This document shows, one piece after another, positions 54,301 to 63,940 of a DNA stretch of 64,000 nucleotides. The notes below the pieces were generated by a model. That model made no database searches, was not told the origin of the DNA, and saw only the letters and a list, made by a program, of their open reading frames with translations. This DNA is from Onchocerca lupi. Taxonomy: Eukaryota > Nematoda > Chromadorea > Rhabditida > Onchocercidae. Positions within the stretch are counted from its first letter, which is position 1. The number at the start of each line of letters is the position of its first letter. The stretch covers positions 46,220 to 110,219 of the forward strand of contig JAOVVO010000227.1 of assembly GCA_028564675.1 (NCBI GenBank). Direction: 5' to 3'. The position numbers and the translations under genes are program-made.

Positions 54301-57300
54301 CCTTGAGGACTTTTTAAGAAGTTTGTTGAAAAAATTCCTTGTCACAAACATCATCCATCGATAGAAACGGAGGAATAAGAAATTATGTTCAAAGAGAGGC
54401 GGCTGATGCTTTTGTAGATGAAAATAACATCAATCAACTTTGTCGTTTTCTTATCCTGTTATGAACGAATTTGCTGAAAATGGAGAATTCTCTTTTTTTG
54501 AATTTCAATTTTATAACAAGAATATAACATCTGGCCTAAGGATGATAAAGTAAAATACAAGGAAAAAAATACGCCATTTATATCAGAAACAAAACTTTTT
54601 AGAAATGAAAGTTTTTTATTTATTGATTTTAATCCGTATTTGCTTAATGAAATATCTTTCAAAATGATTTAAAAACATAATTTCCAAAATGACTATTTAA
54701 AGAACTTAAGCATAGGAATTCAGTATTCAGTATTTAACAATATGTGAGCTGTGTTTTTTTTCTCTTTTGTTTCCCCTTAAAGCTAAAACTAGAAAGTAAT
54801 ACTTCAAATTTCAAATTTAATCATAAAAATATTTCTTAAAGAAAGTGTAAAAACTATACCACTCTAAAAATATTTCAATTTCTCAAAAAACATGAAGATA
54901 AAGTTGATTAGGAAAAAAATTCGTTTGCAAAGAAGTTTTCTCGAGAGGCCATCACAAATCTGTGGAAGATCAAAGATTGCACAAAATGCATTAATCTCAA
55001 ATTTGGAAGCTGAAATTAATGTAGTTGTAGAGGGCGGTATCACAAATAATGCAAATATGTATTATAAGAATAAAGGTCATGTTATTATTAATTGAGTCCA
55101 AGGATTTAACAGCCGAAAGTTGCGATCAAAGGTTAACCACTTTGCGGGAATTATTGGTTTGTCACAGCTAAAAATAAATGACATATTCAGTGACAAATGT
55201 AATATAATGCTACATTTTATGCTAATTATCAATACAAAGCACTTTGTAGAATTAGACAACAAATTTAAGAAATTTGAAAAAATTCTAATTTTTCTAAAAT
55301 TATTCACAAAAGTGTTTATTTGTCCGAAACAATTCGCCTATTCCATCCTAATCGACAAAATAAACAAAAAACAAAAATGCTCCAAGTTTTGTACGCAATT
55401 GTTGTCTCTCTCTCTCTCTCCTCTTATTTATTTCATTTCACTACTCTCTCTGTCGAGCAGGTGGAATAATTGACTCAGCAGAGATACCATTTCATTCATG
55501 CGGAATATAAAATAAATTCTTGAAATTTCATTCACCCAAATGAGCACTGATTGGTCGATTAAATAGCGTCGTCGAGTTGTGTAGCATTGTTAGAAAATAA
55601 AATTTTACCATCTGCATTAATCGTTTATTGAAAGATTTGCGTAGGAATGAATGAATGAATAACTGTGGTGAATTTTAATTTGGACGTGAACGTACGTGTA
55701 ATGACGGAAGACGTGAAATGATAAAATGAAGTTTTCACGCTTTATAGCTAATAAAATAGATGTTTGGACGGACTCCTTGAAAGCATTCAAAAGTGAATGA
55801 ATTCTTGCAATAACAGAAAAGAAGTAAATATGTAGTAAAATTCAATAAAAATCAAATCAAATTTGTTCGACAAGAGGGAATAAATTTTAAAATTTTCGAA
55901 ATCTTCTTATGCTACACTGCATTCTTAATGAAGAGATTTAGCTCGATGCTCTTGACAATAGCGGATTTTCAACTTCATTCATTCAATTCTAAAATTGGAA
56001 AGAGGTTTTTAATTTACATGCTTAAAATGATCGATCATATTTCCAATCTCTGAGTATATACCTTTTAAACTTAAGATAGTTGGAAAAATTAACTATAGTT
56101 TAAAAAATTATTTTGATTTTACGACATAAACATGCAAACAAAAAAAAAAAAAAAAAATCGAATGTAATAAGCAGAACAGAAAATCTTAGGAAGGAATGAA
56201 ATAGAGAATTAGAAAAAGATCGAATTTCAAAAAAAAAAAAAAAAAAATAGAAATACGATTGACATTCTACAAATAAAATAAGATTCTATCGACAAAGTGG
56301 GGGATAGAATGTAAAAATGATCAACTAGAAATGTGACAAATCATTTCTATTTATAAAAATTCCTACTTACTGATCTATTTCTACCTTTACGATATAAACA
56401 TGTAAAACAAAGAATGTAAAAAAAGATGGAAGATGCCGATTTGCAAGATTTTTCATGAAATCACCTTTCATGATAGCTGTTATTTACAATTTCAAAAACT
56501 TGATCCAAATTCATGTTTCAGTATCAATTTAAATAATTCGTAATGTTGTAAGAGTTGCTAAGTATCTTCCAGGTTAACATGGAATTTAGATTATTACAGT
56601 AAGCTAAAATATACATATCTGAATAAACAGATCACATTCAGATTTTTATTTTCGACATTCTCTGACGAAACGATGTTTGAGTAAGTTAACATTTAGACGT
56701 ATTGAAAGAAATCAGGACTTGTGATTATAATATGATAAAATAACTCATACGACATTCAGGTATGATAAATTCAGGTATGGGTATGATAAATTTGTGACAG
56801 ATATGATAAAGTAACCCATACAATAATTATAATCAAAGTTTTAATTAGAGAGAAGGAAATGAATAGTTAAAAGAATGTATGTAGCAGCAAAAGTTCGAGA
56901 GAAAATAATTTAAGCAACTTAAATTCTATGAGGCTGGTCTTTGCATTTCTGGATTGACTTTGATCCTTTCTGAATTAGAGTTGAACTTTCACATTTCAAA
57001 TATTGAAAGTAACCGTTGTGGGAATGTGAAATATTGAAATGAAAAGACTGAACTGCCTGCTAAAAAAAGAAATCATTTTATTCAGATAAATGAGAAAATA
57101 TACCGATGAAACTGATTGGAGTGAATGAATCGACATTTAACTTTGCAGCAGTCGAGCGAATCGATTCACAGCTCGATCTATAATATATTGATTTATTCAT
57201 TTGATCAAAATTTAATTTGAATTTTTGAAATTTAAAATTCAATAACGAAAAGAACTTTTCCAAAGTTAATTCTATTCAATTTGCTTCATCTATTAAAATA

Positions 57301-58139
57301 GTAATTTTAAAAGAATATTTTACGAGCGAAAAACATTTGGAAATGTTAGAATGCATCATTAGTTGCATCTTATGTACGACAAATATATTTGATAAATTGG
57401 CATAAGTAAATGAACTAAAAGTAAATTAATTACTAATAATTAATTGACTAAAAAATTAGGCTGTATATCATCTTCTCCTATTCTAATAAATTGAAATTGA
57501 ATGAAGCCAAGTTTTTGTAACTCCTAGCAATAAAACTGTATTAATTCAATTAAAGTATGATCAATCCTTCGCCAAGGTATTCGGTTTATTTGATTTACTT
57601 AATCTAAGGTACTTTTTTGAATGCAAATATATGTTTTTCTAAACATTTTATTAAATTACCATAGGATAATTGAATTTTATTTTAAAATTTAAATGTAAAC
57701 CAATGCTAGCCGTTTTTGAATTTTTGTGTTAATTACCAAACTATCTTGATATTATATTAAAATAAGCTAGTGACTCATGGTGAAAAAAAAAACATTCTGG
57801 ATAAAGTAAGTAAGAACAAGTAAGTTTCGCTTTAAAAATGAAAAAGGAAGGAAAATGATAAAAAAAGGATAGACGTTCGTATATCAAAGATATTCAAGAT
57901 CTCCAATTTGTGGCAAAATTTGAAATCAAAAAAACGAGTTATCTAATCAGAAAACTCAAAAGAAAAAAGAAAAAGATTGGATGCATTTACAAAAATCATG
58001 TAATTTTCTAGAATCTGGAAAAAATTCGAAATTCGAAATAAAAATGAATTTATATGAAACCTTACTTGTGATGATCATACTGTGTTTCATCAGCGCAATT
58101 TCTTTCAAATGATGAATTGGGAGCAGTAGCAGCTTTCAT
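20238..58139 (-). CDS. rin-1: RIN-family Rab5 GEF (SH2-VPS9-RA), 1583 aa
   Basis: RIN proteins bind phosphotyrosine (SH2) and Ras-GTP (RA) and activate Rab5 through the VPS9 domain at the plasma membrane and early endosomes. Coding exons (minus): 58139-58066, 47247-47082, 46756-46655, 46094-45975, 45743-45585, 45300-45110, 44421-44330, 35997-35797, 35592-35415, 35275-35031, 34598-34379, 33351-33235, 32963-32798, 32455-32250, 26926-26808, 26019-25868, 25313-25196, 24905-24732, 24394-24209, 23886-23770, 23507-23354, 23231-23105, 22956-22790, 22679-22592, 22334-22163, 21938-21802, 21633-21414, 21121-20910, 20822-20614, 20400-20238; all phases match. SH2 is about residues 180-270 (PIWYLQHIGR; FIVR with R212), followed by the RIN-type linker ending DFW (302-304). 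Residues about 305-930 are Ser/Asn-rich, with PKPAVKPKP (512-520) a possible SH3 ligand. EPWDSNVWENLLDLAHYG is at 960-977, the helical/VPS9 region about 1170-1460 (PPADE at 1387-1390), and RA about 1481-1570. The first intron is 10.8 kb. A 5' UTR exon starts at 58190 after TTTCCAG. Confidence 0.93.
22015..22100. repeat. Exact 43-bp tandem duplication in RIN intron
   Basis: Two identical adjacent copies (about 22015-22057 and 22058-22100), each starting AAAAACCCTTCAATTTCAG. They lie in the intron between coding exons 25 and 26. Identity points to a very recent duplication or an allele-level polymorphism; an assembly artefact is also possible. Confidence 0.85.
26927..32249. other. 5.3-kb intron 14 of RIN gene
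   Basis: AT-rich intron between coding exons 14 and 15. Overlapping open frames at about 27711-28232 on both strands have no recognisable content. The region is slightly less AT-rich near 27780-28100, which might be regulatory. The 21-bp inverted repeat at 31538-31586 is listed separately. Confidence 0.6.
31538..31586. repeat. Perfect 21-bp inverted repeat, 7-nt loop
   Basis: Arms 31538-31558 (begins CATTCAATGTTGC) and 31566-31586 (ends GCAACATTGAATG) are exact reverse complements with loop CGCTTGC. It lies in RIN intron 14. At 49 nt the hairpin is shorter than a usual miRNA precursor. It could be a decayed transposon end, a template-switch product or a structured RNA element. Confidence 0.9.
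36241..36320. repeat. Long imperfect hairpin in RIN intron 7
   Basis: Left arm 36245-36269 (contains GTGATGATTATCGATCATTTT, one base past 20 omitted) pairs with right arm 36289-36313 (contains AATGATCGGTAATCATCAC) with two to three mismatches; a 19-nt loop separates them. Weaker pairing continues outward (GAAA on the left, TTTTTC on the right). Overall size (about 70-80 nt) and loop are in the range of small-RNA precursors. Confidence 0.75.
36897..37234 (-). CDS. Candidate alternative 5' exons of RIN gene
   Basis: Two putative exons, 37234-36994 (starts with ATG, 80 codons plus 1 nt, donor GTAAGA) and 36944-36897 (15 codons, donor GTAAAA). They are in phase with each other and with the constitutive exon at 35997, giving ...ESPDYEASAEH followed by DFWTSS. 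If used, they would replace residues 1-301, including SH2, with about 97 new residues. Alternatively, an internal acceptor (TTTTTTCTTGTAG before 37119) would make a shorter cassette exon, also in phase with the 44330 donor. The encoded stretch (DAMKNALADWFQHYLHD) looks helical and I do not recognise it. Against it: canonical joining of 44330 to 35997 already gives the conserved RIN linker, and the 36944 acceptor is mediocre. Confidence 0.35.
38070..38141. repeat. 36-bp tandem duplication
   Basis: Two adjacent 36-bp copies starting AACAATATATATAACAAAAG at 38070 and 38106, differing at one position (GAATTT against AAATTT). They lie in RIN intron 7 and need no coding explanation. Confidence 0.85.
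38750..38791. repeat. 42-nt poly-A run
   Basis: Uninterrupted run of 42 A in RIN intron 7, the longest homopolymer in the window. No retrocopy or element body is visible next to it. Such a length is prone to sequencing and assembly error. Confidence 0.9.
42273..42300. repeat. (AT)n microsatellite
   Basis: About 14 AT units directly after a 13-nt A run, in RIN intron 7. Confidence 0.95.
43466..43565. repeat. AT-rich tandem repeat block
   Basis: Three to four copies of a unit close to AATTATATATAATTATAAG, bounded on both sides by TATATAATTTCCG. The internal pieces are also locally palindromic, so this may be a complex simple repeat rather than an element. Confidence 0.75.
48239..48490 (-). 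CDS. Possible exon of a nested membrane protein
   Basis: An open frame ends at 48239 (TAA). It has an ATG at 48457 (72 codons) and stays open back through a TTTTATAACAG acceptor at 48491, adding RQGAGERFRL before the Met. It has a basic stretch (VLERRRNVRQIV) and one strong membrane helix (SIGLMVISSILVILIFIF) near the C-terminus, then a short tail ending KSEEI. I do not recognise the family. It could be the last exon of a nested gene on the same strand as RIN, or a gene remnant. No confident upstream exon was found. A decayed copy lies about 300 bp away. Confidence 0.3.
   Translation of the reverse strand, partial: DRQGAGERFRLMKGYYVRPTVLERRRNVRQIVPIYEGLQIPLSWLYNLFLIQSIGLMVISSILVILIFIFETRTLRFVKSEEI
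48610..48700 (-). pseudogene. Decayed partial copy of the 48.3-kb exon
   Basis: On the plus strand, GAACTGATCATCATCAATCG followed by a GATAAG block resembles GAACTGATCACCATCAATCC and what follows at 48307-48350, preceded in both by CAATATT and an AGG block. In the equivalent minus-strand frame the copy runs into a stop (TAG) soon after LMMISSSNS, so it cannot encode the membrane helix. Confidence 0.45.
50727..50962. repeat. Tandem duplication of about 139 bp with partial third copy
   Basis: Copy 1 (50727-50832) and copy 2 (50866-50962) share ATCAATCAAC-type starts, AATAATAAT, GAAC.G.ATAAACCACAACAAAG, GAAGCTTTCTGAA and ATCAAATAATG. A partial third copy of the left part (ATCATTAATCAACAACCG) lies between them at 50838-50862. 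There is no long frame common to the copies. Possibly a non-autonomous element or a local duplication of regulatory DNA. Confidence 0.75.
51803..52230 (-). CDS. Weak candidate for a small secreted peptide
   Basis: Putative exon 1 is 52230-52044 (62 codons plus 1 nt) and exon 2 is 51900-51803 (stop TAA). Donor GTCAGT and acceptor CTTTGCACAG are in phase, giving 94 aa. Exon 1 has a strong hydrophobic run (HLFCLLVALLFVLHISAS) followed by VIDPSRSTPP, like a signal peptide with cleavage near SAS, although preceded by an unusually long leader. Exon 2 gives a tail with two Cys 12 residues apart (SCLM...FICKNFWKF). No family is recognised. The region is less AT-rich and open on the plus strand too (52096-52467, 123 codons), so chance is a serious alternative. 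Confidence 0.2.
52815..52992. repeat. 26-bp tandem array, about seven copies
   Basis: Unit close to GATATTTACTCAACAAATAAG plus about 5 variable purine-rich bases, starting near 52815 and repeating every 26 bp, with the last unit shortened. The period is not a multiple of 3, and no frame stays open. Copies differ at a few positions (ACATTTGCTC, GATACTTACTC). It lies in RIN intron 1. Confidence 0.9.
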
Positions 58140-58190
58140 CGAATAATTTAAAATTTTGTTGCCTGATCAGTACTGATTAATTCTCACAAC
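58140..58190 (-). promoter_or_regulatory. 5' UTR and leader acceptor of RIN gene
   Basis: The polypyrimidine-AG TTTCTTTAATTTCCAG ends at 58191, 51 nt before the start codon of the RIN gene. It is either the spliced-leader trans-splice site or the acceptor of a non-coding 5' exon; the sequence alone cannot distinguish them. Confidence 0.55.
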
Positions 58191-58199
58191 CTGGAAATT

Positions 58200-61100
58200 A
58201 AAGAAAAGTACATATTTTCAGATACAGCTTAAAATTTTTAAAACTATGAAATTGTGAGAAAAACTAAAAAACTTAAATGCAAAATAAAATCTCATGGAAA
58301 TGCATTTGTCATGGAAATTTTTAAGCTGGAAAAATGCTATGAACACAGTTTAAGTTCTTCTGAAACGCTTTTTTTTTTTTTTTTTGCTTTGGGAAATTTT
58401 AATTTTCATTAGAAATTAATGCTTGCCTTAGAAGCATTTTTGAAAACTTGAATTCTTAATTAGAGTTGGCCTTCGGAAAGTTGTGTGAAATGCTGCTCTT
58501 TTTGACAATGCATGAATGAATTCTTTTTGCGTTTGTTTCACTAAGTATTAGCGAAATTCAAATGATTCAAGGCAGATATCTAATCAATGATGAGTAATGT
58601 ATTACAATCTGTGGTATTCTGCAATAATTCGACAAGTTTCTTCCTTCTCTATAAATGTTCAACTTCCTTCATGATTGTTTGGATTTGCTAAGATGACGAT
58701 TACCTTTGCCAAGGTTGACAGTAATTTGCTACTATTCACTATCCTGAAGGACAAATAATTCTATCATGCTCTGTCTACACTCAGTTGTCAAAATAATTAT
58801 TAGAAACTAATTAATGATTTTATTTACGTCATTGTATATGCTAACCATAACCGGTATTTACAATAATTCTTCCCCGTTTCAATCAAGATAAATATCAGCC
58901 AAACAGAGGTTGAATGCATAAATAAATGATGCGAAAATTCTCAACAAAAGTTTAAAGCTTTTTGTCAGTTAACACAAAAAGTAGTCAATTATTATGGTCT
59001 TGATATCTTACAAACTATTCTTATAAGTTCATAGATGCGGTTCTTTAGCTTAGTTAGCCTAATTAGGCTAAAGAACTAATTCTGTGAACGTATAAAAGTT
59101 GTCTTTCATTAACTTGAAATGCAATGTTATGTAAACACTTCGTGATATCAGTACTTGATGCAAAAGTTATACCTTAAGTCGAAATGTCGCGCACAATTTA
59201 AACAAAAACAGAAGAGTTTATAAAATGCAATAAATGTTGTGAGTGAACAAAAGACATTTCATGCTACCAATTGATAATATCATACATTAATTTTATCATT
59301 TCAACTCTTAATCAAGTATATGAATTAAGAAATTGAATTGTCTAGATTAAATAAAAAGTACTTTAACCCTAAATTACTTACAGTGTAGCGAAATCACCCC
59401 AAAATTTCGCAAAATCATCTCAAAAGTAAAAGTCAGAAAAAGTTGCAGAGTCGGGAAAAATTCAGCCATGCTATTAAAACCAAGTTGAATCATTTAAACG
59501 TTTCTTTCTCCAAGACTCTGCGATCCTATTGAATTTTCTATCGAATTTGTCATTCATACACGCCGATATGTAAAGTGAATACATATACAAATAGGCACAA
59601 ATACGAATAGTCATAGTTTTAACTACAAATGTCCGATATTGTCGGACTTTCTCTCCGTACATCGTTTAACAGCTGTTGAAGAGAAGAGACAATATGTAAT
59701 ATATATTTCAGTACTGTTATCACACCCGCACGGCAGATGCTACACATTGTCATGAATGGATGAGATTAACATCAAAAAGTTGAAATGATGGGAATCATTC
59801 CGGTTCTTGCTAGAAAGTTTGTTTATGGGAATAATTCCAATAATAGTTCGTTCTTGTTTTAACATGGTATTCTTTGATTGTGTCAAACAACTTCGGCATC
59901 TCATTAATTTAGGCTACTATTTTAGCAAATGCCAGTGAAGAAGGCTGGAAAGTGTAGTTTACCTAAAATTGTTAGGAGGAAAAGAGTTAGCAAAGACTCA
60001 ATAGTTAGCAATTGAAGAAATGAATCAAATTTCGGCCATTGTAAAACGAACAGTTGTGGATTGCCAGAATTTTTGCAATATTTCAATTTCCCGAAACAGC
60101 AGTCACTCGTCACTTTGATTCTATTGCGATATTACAATGCCGGTAATCTCTTCCATCTTCAGTATCGGTGATTATTTTACAAATCTACAGATGAAATAAT
60201 TTCTGCAAAAAGTTAAAAGGTTTGCTTGAAAGTTCATTCGTTCAAATATCGAAAAAAAACAAGAAAAAAAAAACGAGAAAACGCGCATTCGTTTCAAATT
60301 TAACAGCTCCTTGCACATTTCATCAAATTTATTGAACGTTAGACGAGTTGCTTCACGTCTATCGAAAAGATGTCGAATAAATTCACTGAGAATTCGACGG
60401 AAAGTCCTGAAAAATATATTTATTCAGTTCGTCTTAACGAATAATTGGTTTATTTCTTAACTGAAAAAAAATCGCAAGAAATTACCGCAGTAGGCACAGC
60501 AGTTAGTACTGCATTTTATTTTCAATTAAACGAAAAAAGTTTTACACTAAAATAAAGGAACGATATTTTTGATAATGTCTGATAAGGAATAAAGTATATT
60601 TATGATAATATTCAGGGCGGTTTTAAAAATCTCCAATGGCTTTTATCTAACTTTCTTCACCAAATTAAAATTTGAAAATGACGGTTTTAGACAAGCATCT
60701 TATATTCATTTCTTTTCTTTGAAGATATCGTTTCGCTATCTTTTTAATACTGCCGAACGGACATAAATAGAAAAATCAAACAATTATTTTTTATCGTTTC
60801 AAGAAATTTGACAAATACATTAAGCTAAGTTGATAATTAGTGATAAAGCACTGATTCGAGTGCATTCGTTTATGCAAATATCGAATGATAAATAGCTGAT
60901 ATAATATATAAAGCAACTCTATTTAACTGTACAATTTTGCAAAAGAATATGCTTGCAAAGATTATGACAGTAAGTAAATTCGAGAAAATTTTAAGGCACT
61001 AAAATGCGTCTAAATTCTTTGCAGCAAATGCAAGAGATAATCAGAAATTAATCGAAAAATATAATTCATGATAGTGAACAATTTTATAGTAGTTATGAAT

Positions 61101-61659
61101 CGGCCAAATTTTCGGGAAGGATCTTTTGGTTTACTTTGAAAAAATCGATATACCGTATAACAATATCAATTCATCTGCTGAGAGACAAAAAAAAAAGCCC
61201 AATATTTGGCCTTAATTATAATTCATACTATAAATGCGAATAATCGAAAGAATAAAACTTGTTTGCAGAAAGGATACGGAGGTTTTAAAAATTTTACGAA
61301 CTAATAAAGATACGTAATTTAATCGCTACGTTCATCACACCTGTCATTGTCTGTTTTGTGAATTTATCAAAATTTAATAACGGCTAAATTATTTGAAAAA
61401 GTAATTTAGGCTACCTCTTTCTTGTAAAAGTAAAATCTGATTTAAATTATTTGATTTTAAATGAAGCATGGTCAAGAAAAAGTAGATTCTTTATGAGCAA
61501 AAAACAAAGGCCAAGTGAATTGCAACGCCAATTTTGAATTGAAAAGAATTTTCAAGTTTAAAAATAAGTGACAAAATCCTTTCATAGCTTAGCCATTGTT
61601 GACAATTCGACGATTTCCATGTTTCTGTACAAGTATGAATATTCTACATTCTTTAGAGT
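58200..61659. other. Intergenic spacer upstream of RIN gene
   Basis: About 3.4 kb between the 3' end of the 61.7-63.8 kb gene and the RIN 5' UTR. It should contain the RIN promoter. No exon is seen; short open frames (for example 59474-59662, minus) have no support. The long hairpin at 59021-59095 is the only notable structure. Confidence 0.55.
59021..59095. repeat. 75-nt hairpin with small-RNA-precursor shape
   Basis: Left arm 59021-59049 and right arm 59067-59095 (29 nt each) are reverse complements at about 23 of 29 positions. The inner 10 bp are perfect (GTTCTTTAGC / GCTAAAGAAC), an internal loop of 4 nt follows, then a second near-perfect block (TTATAAGTTCATAGA against its partner). The loop is 17 nt and is itself partly palindromic (TTAGCCTAATTAGGCTAA overlaps it). 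It lies about 0.9 kb upstream of the RIN start. Confidence 0.65.
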
Positions 61660-63789
61660 TCAATATTCCGGACGTTCGACTGCATTTTTCAACGTATGCC
61701 TGCAAAAACAATGCATTTGTAAGAACAATATATTCTCTATATTAATTCATTTATTTTCATAATTCAAATTTCATGTAGTTATATCTAGAAAAATATAAGC
61801 AAAAATAATAAAATCAAAACTTACTGTATTGGATATGGATTGGCAACAGTTTGCCATGCTAATTGATCTTCAAATTGCCAATAACCTTGCCTAATCTGAA
61901 ATATTCACAGCTTGATTTTTGAATAAAAACTGGAAAATTTATTGAAATTTGGATGATTTTATTGAAATATATATCCGAACTGCGCATTCATAAATGTCAA
62001 TGCAAGGTTGCCTGGGAAAAGTTCATAAAATTCTAAAGAAAGTTTTCAGCGCAATCAAAAGTTTTTTTTCAATCTATAATTTTCTTTGATGAATTTTTCC
62101 GATTAGATTCTCAGGCATGAAATCTACTTCATTTCCTTTATCAAATATTGTTTTTTCATTTAAAAAAAGATAAATATCTTTATTGCAAAAATGTAATTTT
62201 TGCAGTACTTCGAAAGATTTTCATAAAATTTCATATTTCTTATCTGAAACCAAACATACCTCCGGTACTGGTTCCTTATAAGCACTTTCAAACAATGCTA
62301 TTTCATCAGGACTTGGACCTTTTTCTTCGTTCGTTACAACTCTCGTGCTAAACATAAATAATAAAAGAGAAATTAAAATTTGAATTTACTATGAAAATGC
62401 ATAGAAATGCATGAATTGAGTACATAATCGAAATAAATATTATCATAACATAGAGAGTAGTGTACATCTGAAGCTCAAGTATAGAATTGTTATGAAATAG
62501 AGAATTTAATCTTTCAAAATTGAACACTTACGATGCATCGCTGACACCGCCAACGCCTTCTTCGTCGAGCAAATGAGCCGCCCAACCACAATGGAGCATT
62601 GATAAGCCCACAACAATTAGTAGTAATGCAAGCGGTAATAAAGCAGCTGCGCTGCAAGTTTTTTACTTTTTCTTCACTTTAAAATTCTCTGCTTTGTAGC
62701 GATGAACTTCTTTTTGACCTTTCACTTCACCAAATTGAGGACTTACTTCAAATGCGCAATTGTCAACTCACGCGGAAACAGACTCAATAGATCTAAGGTT
62801 CATAGATATGCAAAGTCAGGGGCTCTTATTCGACATCTATGTGGTTGATTAGTGTCATCCGAAATTGTGCATACTTCAAACTCATGCCTTTTGATGACTC
62901 AATAGGACTCAAAATTTAAATTTTCGTTCATTTATACTTTATGTCATTAAATTTATCCAGCACGATGTATTTGTTATGTGAATGAAGAGCCCTGAAGTTT
63001 GACCCTAAAGTTCAAGCAATCACTTTTTTTAATGCCAAAATCGAACCGCAGACTTATATGAATGCAAGTTAAGCAGTTTTCCCTGAAGACTAACATAATA
63101 AGCACTTTTCGGCAGGTTGGCATCTTGTCGGCATTGTGCAGTCGTCAGGAAATACATGATGTTCATTGATCAGATATTGAACAACTTTGGTGATTTTTCT
63201 TCTTGATTTATTTAAATTTTTGATAGCATTGTGTTTCGACGGTTTTAAAACGAATTTGCTACGATGGACAGTTATCAAAGTTATCAGTTCGCTGATTTAG
63301 CTACCAGCTGCGTTCTAACACACAATTAAATAGCAATTTCGAAAGTAAACTAACATAGCATAGCATTCAACAGCAATACAGGTAAGTAATAAACCAAGTA
63401 AAATCATCACACCAACTGCAAATAGAATCGCCCCCACGATAACTACACATCTCCTGCAATATAATAACGATAATTATCAATATCAATGAAAAGAATTTTA
63501 ATTTTAGACTTGATTGAAATATTTTTATATTTAAAAACTTTGAAAAACATCTGTTTATGCTTAGAACTTTTTTCAAGTAGTTTTTTTGAATTGCAATTCA
63601 CCGAGTGAATTCTTTTTATGTTCACAAAAATTAAAAAAAAAATCGAAAAAAAATTTTTTATTTCTTTGAAATGTTTTGAAAGAGCATGTTTACTAACCTT
63701 GCTGGCCATACGCCAGCATATACAGGTATGCATGGATAGCAAAATATTGGGCATTTTCGACGTAGGTACCATGGTTCATATTGAGACAT
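61660..63789 (-). CDS. Small protein with two membrane segments, 169 aa
   Basis: Exons (minus strand): 63789-63698, 63453-63355, 62651-62532, 62347-62260, 61895-61825, 61699-61660; all phases agree, stop TGA. I do not recognise the family. The N-terminus is Cys/Pro/aromatic-rich (CPIFCYPCIPVYAGVWPARR), then membrane segment 1 at about residues 33-55 (VVIVGAILFAVGVMILLGLL) and segment 2 at about 64-84 (AAALLPLALLLIVVGLSML), separated by only about 8 residues. An acidic tail follows (LLDEEGVGGVSDAS; EEKGPSPDEIALFESAYKEP) ending NAVERPEY. A hairpin-like membrane topology with both ends on one side is likely. The ATG lies 2 nt after a TTCATAG acceptor, consistent with leader splicing. If the exon-5 donor (CAGTAAGT) were not used, the protein would stop one codon later at TAA, losing the last 12 residues. 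Confidence 0.75.
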
Positions 63790-63818
63790 CCCTATGAATT
63801 TTTAGAATTAACTTATTC

Positions 63819-63890
63819 TGTAAACAATTTCATGAACGACATCTTGCAAAGAACAAAGATCATCAATAGATCATTCATGAAATTGTTACA
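63819..63890. repeat. Inverted repeat just upstream of membrane-protein gene
   Basis: Left arm 63819-63839 and right arm 63871-63890 share ACAATTTCATGAA / TTCATGAAATTGT with one unpaired base and one mismatch further out; the loop is 31 nt. It begins 30 bp upstream of the start codon at 63789, thus in promoter or outron sequence. Confidence 0.75.
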
Positions 63891-63927
63891 ATTAAAAACT
63901 TCATCTTTCTGAATTCTATTATTTTAA

Positions 63928-63940
63928 TAGTAATAATAAT

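Larger units (their letters stand above)
47248..58065. other. 10.8-kb intron 1 of RIN gene
   Basis: Between the first coding exon (58139-58066) and the second (47247). It contains the membrane-segment ORF and its decayed copy (48.2-48.7 kb), (CT)n runs at 49883-49898 and 55404-55420, the 50.7-50.96 kb duplication, an open-frame-rich patch at 51.8-52.8 kb, and the 26-bp array at 52.8-53.0 kb. Open frames at 54892-55095 and 55120-55473 (+) carry nothing I recognise. Long first introns often carry enhancers; none can be proven from sequence alone. Confidence 0.6.
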
